DNA of 64,000 bases. It comes from Argopecten irradians. Lineage: Eukaryota > Mollusca > Bivalvia > Pectinida > Pectinidae. Numbering within the stretch: position 1 is the stretch's first letter; each line of letters opens with the position of its first letter. The stretch is taken from NCBI RefSeq assembly GCF_041381155.1, contig NC_091134.1, positions 10,758,755 through 10,822,754 on the forward strand, in the 5' to 3' direction. A program made the translations under genes and the position numbers. This document shows, one piece after another, positions 23,543 through 34,920 of the stretch. Below the pieces are notes generated by a model. It saw nothing but the letters and a program-made list of their open reading frames with translations, did no database searches and was not told where the DNA came from.

Positions 23543-24496
23543 TCCAGAATGGGACAGGGTCTGTCAACAATACGTAGACATACGCTGATATTTGTATTCA
23601 ATAACCTTATTTATGCCAGGAGGTGAATAAAAAACTCGTTGAATCATCTGCCATTATAGGACATGTCAGCATTTTACTTTTTGTCCTCAAATCCATTTTT
23701 TCAAACCTGTTATTAAGTGATTAAACTGATGGGCATAATATACCAAGTACATCTGTGATATATCATTGGAGCTGTAGTTGCTATGGGAACCATCTTAAAT
23801 ATGTAAAAACTAGGAAATTGTAAAAAAGTCTATTTTGGCCCCTTTTCCAAAGCTTTTCATCTAGAAACCAGAACGCATTCTTAAACATTTTTTTTTATTT
23901 ACACATTCTAAAATAATGTTAATTTTGTTCACGATTGCGCTCTATTGTCTCTTAGACAAAAATCATCAAAAAATATGCAAAAAATGACACAATTTGACTT
24001 GCTTTTTTCATTTAAGCATTGAACGTCTTTCAGCCCGCATTCATAGCCAATATGAATGCCAACTGGGCTGAGGCAAATTCCATGAAGCGCGTAGTGCGTT
24101 AGCCCTTCATCTTGAACATTCGTTGCTTATATTTACAATTTTATGATGAAATCCCAAGATATTATAATAAGTAAATAATTCATTATCGTCCAAGACAAAA
24201 CAGCTATTTGAACAGCCACCTTCCGTGATCGCTGGCACAAGTATAACGTCACAATGATAATGACGTCATAATAAGCTGACACGGCAATTGTGACATCACA
24301 ATTATAATGACGCCATAATTTATATTAAGTGGTTGGAAGTTCATAGTCTTGTGAATGCCAACTGCCTTTTGTAAGGTTATGTATCTAGATGGGCCGCAGT
24401 GAAAATGTAAATATAAATCGATGAAATTCAAAAATAGTGACATCGATACTTGTAATTTTTTTTTTCAAACTAATAAGTAAAATAAAAAAATGTGTT

Positions 24497-25294
24497 AGTA
24501 TTTGATTCCGCTGACTAACCAAGGTATTATTTTTCCAATGGGCCTTAACGATCAAACTTTATTGATGTGCTTATGACTACTAGGTTTTTTTTTTCAAAGC
24601 AAATTCCTCAGCTTCAAATTTTACAAAATCTGTTCCCCTTCACCCAATGTGGTTTCTGGTCACATTTGATTTAAATCCAATAAGACCTTTATGACAAGTA
24701 GCGTTTTGAAAGAATTTAAGCTTCTTAGCAATTTCAAATGTCGGAAATGAAACCACGATCCGCGGGGGACCATAATGGTACAAAACACGCGTTTTTTTAG
24801 TAAAACGTAGTAACAAGTCACGTGCTTATACCTCATTCATGTCATTGGCCGAGAGTATGGGTAACTACATGTAGTAATCACAAGATTGTGTGTTTACTTT
24901 GACTTTGATTTCTCTGACATTGTATTATAGTATATATAATTTGGCCTTTTGACCAAGATTTTATTTTACTTGTGTTATATTTATCTGTTCTGAAACCTAA
25001 AGCAGGTAAATATGAATTTAGAATTTTATGAATTAAACCGAGAGTAGCCGATCTTCGCTGATCCTAGATTAGACGGTTAGACCGATTGAATTTGTCAATC
25101 CGCATTATATCATTTTATAAATAGAACGTGGCAATGGTTATCTATGACAAAATAGTACATATGTGCAAGTTAAAATGATATGCATACAATATTAATAACA
25201 TTTGGGGTCTAAATATTTTTTCAATAAAATCAATTTCTCCGAAAAAATGGCAAGCAAACTATCACTATATTTGGAAGTAAACACACAATCACGT
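24497..25294. other. Non-coding stretch
   Basis: AT-rich, no gene or clear repeat recognised. Confidence 0.5.
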
Positions 25295-26379
25295 CAGTGG
25301 CGTAGGAAGATGAAACGTCATGGGGGGGGCAAAGGTCCTCAATATTTTGTAACACCCCCCCCCCCCCCCCCACCACACCTACAGGAGGAGATTAATTCAA
25401 CTCCCAAACCATATAATATATGCTTTATGTTACATTTTTCATATATCACTCACTAAATTTAATCCTTGTACACATTTATAGACAGTGGGGTCGATAAAAG
25501 GAAATTAACGAATACGCAAATTGGCCAAATTAGCGTGTGAGCGTCGAAGGCGCAAGATTTTGGTGTTTTAAATTAGGGGTCTGAGAGGTGACCCCCAGGG
25601 ATGAGTATTTATGTATTTTGATGATTTTGCGATCGCCCGAAAGCACGAGAAATTTTGGTGTTTGGGGGTCCGGGGGTCTCCCCGGGGAAAAAATTACAAT
25701 TTAGAATAGCTTAGATGAGTTTTTCGATGCATTTTGATGAATTTGCAGCAAGCGCCCAAAGGCGCGAGAATTCGGTGTTAAGGGGGTCCGGGGGGTCTTC
25801 CCATGGAAAAAAATTACGATTTAGAATGGCTGAAGATGAGTTTTACGATAAAGTTTAATGATTATAAAGCGTTCTTAACACGGTAATTTTTCGATTTAAA
25901 GCTATCCTGCATTTAGAAATGATAATTGTGTCGTCATAACATTATGGAACCCTACTCGATCTGAATATACCGGCTTCAACACCATCGGTACATTGTGTAA
26001 CAGAAAAAAATGAATTAATTGTCTCGCTAAGACATATAAACAAATTGATCTTTTAAGAGACATTTTTTAAATAGTACATAGAATCCCCTTGAATGGACAT
26101 TTTTAGTCTAGTTTTGTGTGTATTGAATTTTTACAATTTAAGGTTTGACATTATGTGCTTGAACCGTTTTAGGAAATGCGCCGCGCAGCGGAAAATTTTT
26201 CTAGAATGAAGTACGAAAAATGTGCAGGAGGACCCTTTTTTTCTTTCAAATAAGCTTTTTTTAGATAAAATTTTCAGTCGGCGAAAATGGGGGGGGGGGG
26301 CAAAAAGACATGTTTGCCCCCCCGTCCTGGCAGTTGCCCCCTCTGCCCCCCCCCCCCCCCCCCGCTTCCTACGCCCCTG
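25295..26379. mobile_element. 1.1-kb non-autonomous TIR element
   Basis: Ends CAGTGGCGTAGGAAG and CTTCCTACGCCCCTG form an inverted pair, and the 5-bp direct repeat CACGT stands outside both. Just inside each end are long G and C runs. Internally, a unit of about 115-130 bp with GGGGGTCCGGGGGTCT and TTACAATTTAGAATAGCT recurs about three times (25540-25860). No transposase is seen; the superfamily is not identified. Confidence 0.8.
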
Positions 26380-28519
26380 CACGTGGTCACTAGTTACCCA
26401 TAAAACAATTACGTGCTGTATCTCCATTTGCCCACTTTTTATAATCTGATAATTAGCAGAATGGTTTATTGACAAATTATATCTCTATTTCAGAGAAGAG
26501 TGAACCTGGGATTTACCTGTGTTTTACCTGTGAATTTCCACCTGTGCTATACTGTACTTATTTCATAAGGGTATCATTTATGCATAACAATGTACATGCA
26601 ATGGAAAATCTTATTACATGGAAAACTCTATTAAAAAACATAAAATTAATATTTTGGTACTAACTTCCGCAAAAAGTTCTTTCTATCATTATTGACAAAC
26701 ATGATAATACATACATACCATACAAACAGCAACATAAAACTTCATCTACAATATATAACATGAATATGCTAAACATAGAAAAAAAAAACGTGTGGAGTTG
26801 GGGTGTTATGGTTATCTAGTCGTATCAATACATTTTAATAATCATATATATTAGCGGCTCTTTTCATACAGAAATAAACCTTCTCATTGACATTTTACTG
26901 AAATCTGAGGGTCTTATTTTTAGGGCACATTGGACATCCAACAGTGTCAAAATGATTAAAATTTCAAAATATACCTCAGGACCAAAGTTCACATGATTAA
27001 AATTTTTCAAAATTTGTTCACAGGTTTGATGGAAGCAAATCACTCTTCATAATCAAAAAAGTCAAATTTATAAATCACTGACCAACTTCAAGGCCCAGCA
27101 TATAGTGTTTATATGTCTTCAATTTGTTTCATTATTTGTTTCATTATATATTCTAATTCAGGTGACCGTTAAGGCCCATGGGCATCTTGTTACAGTGTGA
27201 TAAAAGTGATGCGCATTGATATATATAATACATGTCAATTAATCCAAATATTACATTCTGACAAAAAAGGATATTTAATCTATTAATATCTCATACTTAG
27301 TAATTATTTCATGGAGGATATTTTAGCGACCAGCTGGATGTTTCCAACAAATTGCGAAAATATCATCCTTGATGAAAAATAGCTGGATTTTCTCAATGTC
27401 TAACCTATATATACAGTACATGTATGTTTAACTTTCTTGTTACTGTAGAATTGGAATGTCGGGACATCAGTGAAGTTTGATATACAATGTATATGGAATA
27501 CAACTGTATATGATATAATTAATTAGATACATGTATATTTATATGTGTATTGACACATGTATCATCCTACAGAATTGAACAGTTTCTTGTGATATATTCT
27601 CTATAAAGCTACATAAGTACACATGTCAACATTACAAGCATTATTGTCTTGATTGGGTTTTCCTAATAACGACAGATGTAGATGGGTTTTTTTTTTTTTT
27701 TAATTTTAACTAATTCTTGAAATTGAAACAGTTGGTAAAAAACAATTTGCTCTTCCTATGACACTTCGCCTAAAACTTGGATGCAAATTTGTTCTTTATT
27801 CTTATCTCAACGTTGAAATTTACAAAGATGTCACATATAAAATATTATGCAAAATTTTCTGTCAAAATGATCAAATATATATAGTACATTGTACGTACAC
27901 TGTACTGTATATATTGATATCTTTCTATTTCCAAGACTTTTGACAAACTATCGGTAGCGCAGGTAAATGAATACAGGTAAGCTCAGGTAAAAATTATTAT
28001 GAAACTGACTATAATTGGTTTTCCATTGTTCTCCTATACCAACACTTTTCTTTGTTCTCTAAAAAGTGGGCAAATGGAGAACACACCATCTGAACCATCA
28101 GATATAAAATACAGCATATATTTACTATCACAAGCCTACTGAAAATCCAACGTCAAAGTGAAGATGTATGATTTTTTTCCGCAAGATCTGGTCATAGCAT
28201 ACTTTCTTAGAACAAAATCAAAGTTAAAGCACTGAACAAATTTTAAAATAGTTAAAAAGGGTGATCACTCTTAAAACTGATGCCATCACGTCAGAAACAA
28301 AACTACAACACATGATTGTAGACAATATCAAACCTTAATGTTCATAAATAAAATTATATGATAATGACTAATATATAATATAGTGATAACAGTGACAGTT
28401 ACAATGTTGATGACAATGATGAGGATGACGAAGATGATTATGGTGATGAGGATGATGATGATGATGACAACATTGATGATAATGTCTGAAGAAAGTTATG
28501 GAGTTCATTTAACAAGTCA
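26380..28519. other. Non-coding stretch with repeats
   Basis: No exon recognised. A block ending GTGACCGTTAAGGCCCATGG at about 27165-27185 is a widespread bivalve repeat (from memory). A GAT/GATGAG microsatellite fills about 28405-28480, just downstream of the next gene's stop codon. Confidence 0.5.
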
Positions 28520-28973
28520 TCACTCCATCTCAACATCGCTTTCGTCTTGACTATCCTCTTCCACCTCCTCCTGCTCACAGCTATTGTCCATGACTTCTGC
28601 CTCATTGTGTACTTGTGACAGAACCTGTTTGGCCAAAGCTCGCACTGCGTTTGTTGGACGGGGATCCTGAATCACTTGTTCCAATAAATCAACACCTCCT
28701 TCCTTCTTCAATAAACTGCAGTATTTCCCCGCTACAGGTCAACAAAAGATGTTGCAGTTTTAAAGTGCACTTAATCATGTAGAAAAATTCTTAGTATTCG
28801 TTAGGCATAAAATAAAACAGGTAGTAATATAGCTAGTACTTATGGTAAAACAGAGTAAGATTGACCAGTACTTACGGTAGACTAGGGTGAGATTGGCCAG
28901 AGCCCAAACTGACCAGTGTTGAGCTGCTGTTGTGTCAAATGCTCTGAGTAGCTTAAAGATCGGCATGAACGAC
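28520..28973 (-). CDS. ZYG11/ZER1-family gene, last two exons only
   Basis: Minus-strand exons 28876-28973 (FMPIFKLLRAFDTTAAQHW then VWALANLTLVY, donor C|GTAAGT) and 28520-28731 (GKYCSLLKKEGGVDLLEQVI, then an acidic tail ending VEME and TGA). Joined in phase 1 they read LVYPGKYCSLL. The armadillo-like WALANLT...KYC..L..EGG pattern is that of the C-terminal repeats of ZYG11B/ZER1, CUL2 ubiquitin-ligase substrate receptors that recognise N-terminal glycine degrons. Only about 100 residues are present. The first exon enters with two bases owed by a previous exon, and nothing matching is visible upstream before the lectin gene at 31142. It is either a gene with a very long intron or a stranded 3' fragment. 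The acidic tail is not a feature I recall for the vertebrate proteins. Confidence 0.68.
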
Positions 28974-29409
28974 CTAAAATAGTCAAAATATAAACCTAGA
29001 ATGAGGGAGTAGGTGACTTACTCACAAAAACTTCCTTTTTCAATGAGAAAAATGTGCAAGCTAAAGCAAAATGTCAGATGATCACTAGTTAAACTTTTAC
29101 ACTTTTTATGTTTTAAAAAAATATCCAGGAATCTTTCCATATGTCTAATGACCTAATTACATGAAGATATGATCCTGTCAGAGCCTCTTTATTCCTGTAG
29201 AGATTAAATATTTATGCTAGACTCCCACCAGCCATTGGACACTGCAACATCAAGCATGATAATCAAAACCAAAACGGCGGTAATACAAATATTAATATGC
29301 ACCGAGTTTGAATTTAAAAATGACGTTAGCACGCAGCTTATTGAATTACAATCGAAAGTATATTTAGCAAGCAACGAGACGGAATTAAAGATATTTCATA
29401 CTTATGCAT

Positions 29410-29565
29410 CTTACTCATACTAAATCAGACTTTCTGATTGGCCGATTTTTGTTCTTTGTATCTCTATGAAGAAAAATTCAAATGGCTCGAACACCCAAAA
29501 TTACCGTGATGCCTTAATTGAGACATCGACGTTGCATATTGATTTGGGAAAAAATAAATTCTTGG
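29410..29565. repeat. Interspersed repeat, copy 1
   Basis: Shares CTTTCTGATTGGCCGATT, a CTATGAA block and GAGACATCGACGTTGCA with 34615-34770; about 75% alike. Confidence 0.6.
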
Positions 29566-29589
29566 AATCGGACTTATAAACATCTGACA

Positions 29590-29850
29590 AAAGTCTGATA
29601 AAAAATATATTATTGTTAACTGAATTAAGCAGAGAGTTATGATAAAAAGGCATAATATATATATATTGTTAATAGAATTAATAACAAGAGTTTGATAAAA
29701 AAGGCATATATATATTGTTAATAGAAATAAACATAGAGTCTAGATATAAAAGGCATTAAAAATTGTTAATAGAAATAAACATAGAGTCTGATAAAAAAGG
29801 CATAATATATAATTGTTAATAGAAATAAACATAGAGTCTGATAAAAAGGA
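29590..29850. repeat. About 55-bp tandem repeat, five units
   Basis: Units with AGAGTCTGATAAAAAAGGCA and TTGTTAATAGAAATAAACAT; the later units are most alike. Confidence 0.85.
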
Positions 29851-30985
29851 ATAAGACATACTGTGAAAGACATATTGATCCTGATTACAGTCTCCCAAAA
29901 CACGCACTTCGCACTATACATACGCTACACACTGCATACATCACTGTACCCAACCCAATAAAGAAAAAAAAAGATAGTGGACATAACTTCAGTAGTTAAC
30001 AAATTATTTCCAATCATTTGATACTTGTTTTTATATAAATGATTTAAAATTTTTGCGCCATTTGACACTTCAAAAACTAACAACAGCCAAAACTTTCAAC
30101 TTTTCTAGAGGTATGCAAATAATCGACTAATCAGGAATACAGATATAGTATGAAAACAAAGAAAAACTAGAAATTGTCACTGGACAATTTGACGGGCTTT
30201 TCACCAACAAGAATTTTCTTTCGAGGTCATTCATATTAACAAACTTGGTAGCAGTAATCGCAACGTGTTACAGGTCCAATTGCAGAAAAAGTCATCTAAA
30301 AATTTAAGGATTTTTGGCCCATATGACCTTGAATGAAGGTCAAGGTCAATGATATTATTAAACTTGTTAGGAATTTATGTCAGCATGCTACAGACCAAAA
30401 ATTAGGTCTATGGGTCTTCTAGAACTGAGCAGACAATTTTTTAATGATTCTTTTCGAAAAATTGCACTTGTAAACTTTGACCCTTATTCCAACCGAAAGT
30501 TGACGTTTTACAGAAAAGTGTTACTATAGTAATTTGCTCCATTTTTTATTTTACATAACATATTTAAAACAGAAAAAAAATGCGTCAGGCCGTCAACGAA
30601 ATATTGACATAAGTTTAAAACCGGAAGAGAGGTCATAGCGGCCATATTGAATGTCCGACCAACATAAAAATGCTGCTATCTCGCCTTCAACTCATGCCCT
30701 ACAAAATGGTGACATGAACATTGGTATATATCTTGTCATTTCAGAGATCCTTTGTATACTAGTTTCTGTGCAGAACAGTAATAACAAACAGAACAAAAAC
30801 AACAGGTCTTTTCATTCATTTGTGAAAAGCCCTAAATATGCATGAATATGCATGAATAATGAAAAAAAAGTATAATAGGTTGGTCGATCAAAACCTAATT
30901 CGTCAGTTACGCTCCATGTTTGTCAAATACCCACCATTCACCTAAAAATTAGTTACGCAACTTTAAATTTCAGTTACCCACTAAA
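29851..30985. other. Non-coding repeat-derived stretch
   Basis: No exon seen. About 30190-30480 resembles a common bivalve repeat containing GACCTTGAATGAAGGTCAAG (30325-30344). Confidence 0.5.
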
Positions 30986-30989
30986 TGTC

Positions 30990-31055
30990 AATACAGTGAT
31001 ACCTGGGAGGCCATCCTTACATAACCTTGGCTGTTAAAATAATCAAACAAACAGA
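30990..31055 (+). repeat. SINE-like 3' tail fragment
   Basis: CCATCCTTACATAACCTTGG, GCTGTTAA and AATCAAACAAACAGAC match the 3' end of the 0.5-kb element (17494-18003 and 18966-19497), here in plus orientation and without the body. It lies about 90 bases past the end of the lectin exon at 31142. Confidence 0.65.
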
Positions 31056-31141
31056 CATGTGTCCGATTACAGTCCCAATATTGATAATTATCATCTTGAC
31101 TACAAAGGAATGTCCTTTTGAATTAACGCTACAAAACTTAC

Positions 31142-32577
31142 CTAAGAAGGTGTCCTTGTGAGCACCAAACTTTGCGGCCCACATTTTTTCTTTTGTGTCC
31201 AGTATGAGGAGATATGCCGTGTCGTTAGAACAGGCTTGCTGAGCTTCGAACCAGGTCTGGGCAGTGGTATACAGACGGATACACACACCCAGGTCTGGGT
31301 CATACGTATACCCGGGCAGACGACATACACCTACAATCATATAGTATAAAGACAGTATTGTAAGTCTGTCTGCCGAAACGTTTTACAACATTTGATGAAG
31401 TAATAAATATGAAAAATGTTTAAACCTGCATAAAATCTGAAAATAAGTCTTCATGTTGAAAATTCTAAGCATTTCTTAAATTTGCGATATTTGGTTGTCG
31501 AAACCGTAAATAGTTTCTTTAATACATAGTTCGACTAATTTACAATGAGGTCCACATGTGTTATTTTGTTATTATTCTGTTACTAGTGAACTATTACACG
31601 GATTATCGACTGTGGATCTTCTCGATTCATTGACTGTAACTTCACTCAACATTTTTAGGTGTTTTCGCCAATGCTCATTTAAGAAGAAATTGCAAGACTC
31701 GTTTTATAATATCGTTTAACATCTTAATTCATTTTCAGAAATTGTCGATTTTATATGTTTGTTTTATGTTTTTTTCCCTGTTTTGTTTAGATTATCCGTA
31801 CTTATTTCCTAAATGGTTTTGTAAGATTTAGTTGTCTTACTTTTCCACATCTGCGTATCCAGTTGACTAACAGAGTCATGTGATGATCCATCGTACCCTC
31901 GGCATTCCTCGGCCGTGTTCGTGTATGTAAAATCACGACATGTGGGATACGTCTGACAGATTCGTGCACATCTGACGGCATTTCTGGTCTGTTGTATAAA
32001 CACAATCCCATCATTGTAGATAAGGTGTGCTTCGGTAAAACTTTCTTTCCAAATGTGACTTACGGTCATGCTCGCAGCTAAAATTAATTTTGTAAGACAA
32101 TTTATGATAATGTTTATCACTGAAATGTATTTGATATGTCATATTTATAACAAGAACACGTGATTAAAACAAGAACAATTTGTTCCCGGTACTGTTGTAG
32201 AAATGTTGAAAACACAGTCACGTGATTATTTAATAATCATTTAGATACTGTAAACTATTTTGGCCTAATTAAATTGAAGCGCAAATATGACAGTGGATCG
32301 CAATGATGAATTTGCGCAATCAACACAAAAGCGCTAAAATATTTACGACTAAATATGTATTTTAAAAGTAAAACAAATATAAATACAACAAACACGGATA
32401 AAAAAATATATGATTAATCCCAAAAGATCATTATTATTTATTAGAATTTACAAAATGAAATATTACGATAGTGGAAATGATTATTTTTTAAAAGATGACA
32501 ATGCACAAAGACTTACCTGTGTGTAGAAGTAGTATCAAGAACAATGGCTTAGTCATGCTATCACTCTTCATTGCCAT
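31142..32577 (-). CDS. PAN + C-type lectin gene without its last exon
   Basis: Exons on the minus strand: 32517-32577 (signal peptide MAMKSDSMTKPLFLILLLHT, donor G|GTAAG), 31841-32077 (PAN: IWKESFTEAHLIYNDG, CARICQTYPTC, EECRGYDG) and 31142-31330 (CTLD N half: CRLPGYTYDPDLGVC, TWFEAQQACSND, LLILDTKEKMW). All phases are 1 and the frame is open. The protein is clearly related to the arm copies (about 50-60% alike by eye). The CTLD C-half exon with QPD and YACQE is absent from 28974-31141, so the CTLD is half a domain. Reading through the last donor would add about 43 unrelated residues. A SINE-like fragment sits where the missing intron should begin. It is probably a truncated gene. Confidence 0.75.
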
Positions 32578-34614
32578 GATCTATCTCGGGGTGTTGAATT
32601 GGTTGATCCAGTTACTTATAGTATAGAAAAAAAAGATATATATTTAATTCGGATCGTTCGGATGAGATTGTATTAGAACAGAAACATCATGCTTTGTCTT
32701 TTTCCAGCTTGTAACAATTTATTAAAAGACAGTTGATAAAATAACCAAAAACCAAATAAAACTGGATTGTTGGAGTAAATCAAATTTGGTATGGCCATTA
32801 TCAAGTAAGGAACAATAAAACGGTAGCAGAATTATTTGAAGTTCAATTTATAAAAAAAAGAGTTTGTAATAATGAAATGCAAACCGTGTTAAAAAAGCGC
32901 TCAGAAGTAGGTTATTGTAAAAACAACTAAATAAATAATGATTGAATACACGTCACCCCAAATGTTCAGTAATGAATATCCGTGCGTACGTGCTCTCAGT
33001 CTGTGTATACTGGATAACTTGACCTCCGACTGCTTCTTCATTTGAAATGCTTCTTCTAATATCCCAATACAGGGGAATAATTATGAATTGGCCAGGTGAA
33101 TAAGCATTTTAAATCAAATCAATATTTAGAAAAAAAATAAAATGAGGGTATTAAACTAACGCTTAACGTGAGCAAATACACAGGTCGGTGGTTTCACGAA
33201 AATTTTTATTGTTCTTCTTAGTGAAATAAAACAGAGATACCAAAATCAATCAGTTCTATTTTTGTTTCATTTTAAAAAGAATCAATTATCACAATACACA
33301 AAGGCAATGATTTCGTCAACTAGGCCGTGTATGACCGGATATCATCTCAGTCGAGGGTGAGATCGGATGGTTTCGATAGCGTGTAAACAATTAAAAAAGC
33401 ATTGATTTATTAGGGTATTTACTAATCAAACATCATGGATATTAGATTGTGTGTATAAAACACTATAATAAAATCGTCTCACGGGAATCATCAATTCTAT
33501 AAAGGGTAATGCTTTAAAATGTTTATAAAAAAACTATTTTCGTCATGATGGAAAGAATGATTTATGAAATAAAAATGTTGCGTTTTGAAGATTATCATTT
33601 TTCCAAAATTTTTACAAATCCTGTTTTATTATGATTATCGTTATTTCGTCTTTAAGTGTGCTTCATCATTTGAATAGTGATACTTCATCTTTGCATATTT
33701 CAGAGTTACCTCCCCTGTTGATAGGTATACATTATGATGTAATTATACTGTCAGGGAAGCTCACTTCGTTCTTCTCTGAAAAGATGACATTACGGTTTTC
33801 TTATAGATATTACGTTTCGGTGCTATATTATCATAGTTTAAGAGCATTATCTAAATATAATTATTTGCCCTAGTTAATTTGAAAGTTTTTTTTTTAAAAT
33901 GAGTCTATATTTCTTGCAAATATCCGTTTATTTTGAATGCTGCGAAGAAAAGGGTATATGTCTCTATTTTGTCGCTACACTTAAAATACTGTTAAGTTCA
34001 AAAACGTGATTAGAATTAAATACATGTATATGTACGGCTATTCGTCAGTAGGACCTTTTTGAAGTTATCCTTCGTTTTATCGATATTTTATTTACTTTTT
34101 ACTTTCAGACTTTGCTTTATCCCTTCACGCAATGTCGTTATGTTCCAAATCCTACATAAATTGAAATGTTATATTATCGTAATTACGTAGACATTTACTC
34201 TATTTACCAAATATCGTCAGTTGAAATGCTAGAAACAAAAAAAATATTTATTGAATATGAAGTTGAGTTGCCTCTTTTGTTTATTTTGTTGTAAAAATTC
34301 GCTTCAGTACGAAACACTATAAAACCGGCATTAAAAAAAGAAAACAACGACGCATTTATCACTTGATTATCTTTTATAACATTTACATGTAATTTCGAAC
34401 TTCACAGGAACACGTCATGGATACGGAAAGGGTATCATATCTAAAAAAAAACAGAAGCAAAATAAAACAAATTCACAAAGAAAAGAAAATCTGCCTTCTT
34501 TTCTAAGAATTGTCAAGATTGAAACTTAACTATAGCTCGGAAATATTTCAATGGCATTTTTTACATTTTATACATTTTTTTCAACAGTTCTGCATTTCTT
34601 CTTTATGAATTTAT
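32578..34614. other. Non-coding, AT-rich
   Basis: No gene recognised. At about 33689-33745 lies a half copy of the palindromic MITE of 12801-12945 (TTTCAGAGTTACCTCCCC, then GATAGGTATACATTATGATG). Confidence 0.5.
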
Positions 34615-34770
34615 TTCATACCAAATAATAACTTTCTGATTGGCCGATTATTTTTTCATACCACTATGAAAACAAAACTCAGAGAATGATTCGAAAACCC
34701 GACGTTATCATGATGTTAAAATAGAGACATTGACGTTGCAAATTTATTTGGAAAAATAATTAATATATAT
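34615..34770. repeat. Interspersed repeat, copy 2
   Basis: Diverged match to 29410-29565 (CTTTCTGATTGGCCGATT, GAGACATTGACGTTGCA). Confidence 0.6.
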
Positions 34771-34920
34771 TTCATGTTATCAAATAGTCTAAAACATTAA
34801 TTATATGCAATAATGTAACAGTGTTTTTTTCGGGTTATGAAAAGAAATTGTTTGTAAACTTTCGTGCAAACATTTTTTTTACAATTTTATAAACTAGCAT
34901 TTTCATAACTTATACTTATA

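Larger units (their letters stand above)
21226..24496. repeat. Right arm of the large inverted repeat
   Basis: Reverse complement of 1-3268 at about 99%. The inner edge lies in intron 1 of the right lectin gene, so the arm takes exons 2-4 but not the signal exon. The match still runs at base 24496, which pairs with base 1; sequence after that cannot be compared. Confidence 0.93.

Noticed and set aside
28520-31330. A lectin to ZYG11/ZER1 fusion gene on the minus strand
   Set aside because: The lectin exon ends in phase 1, while the next ZYG11/ZER1-like exon needs two bases from its predecessor, so the frames do not join.
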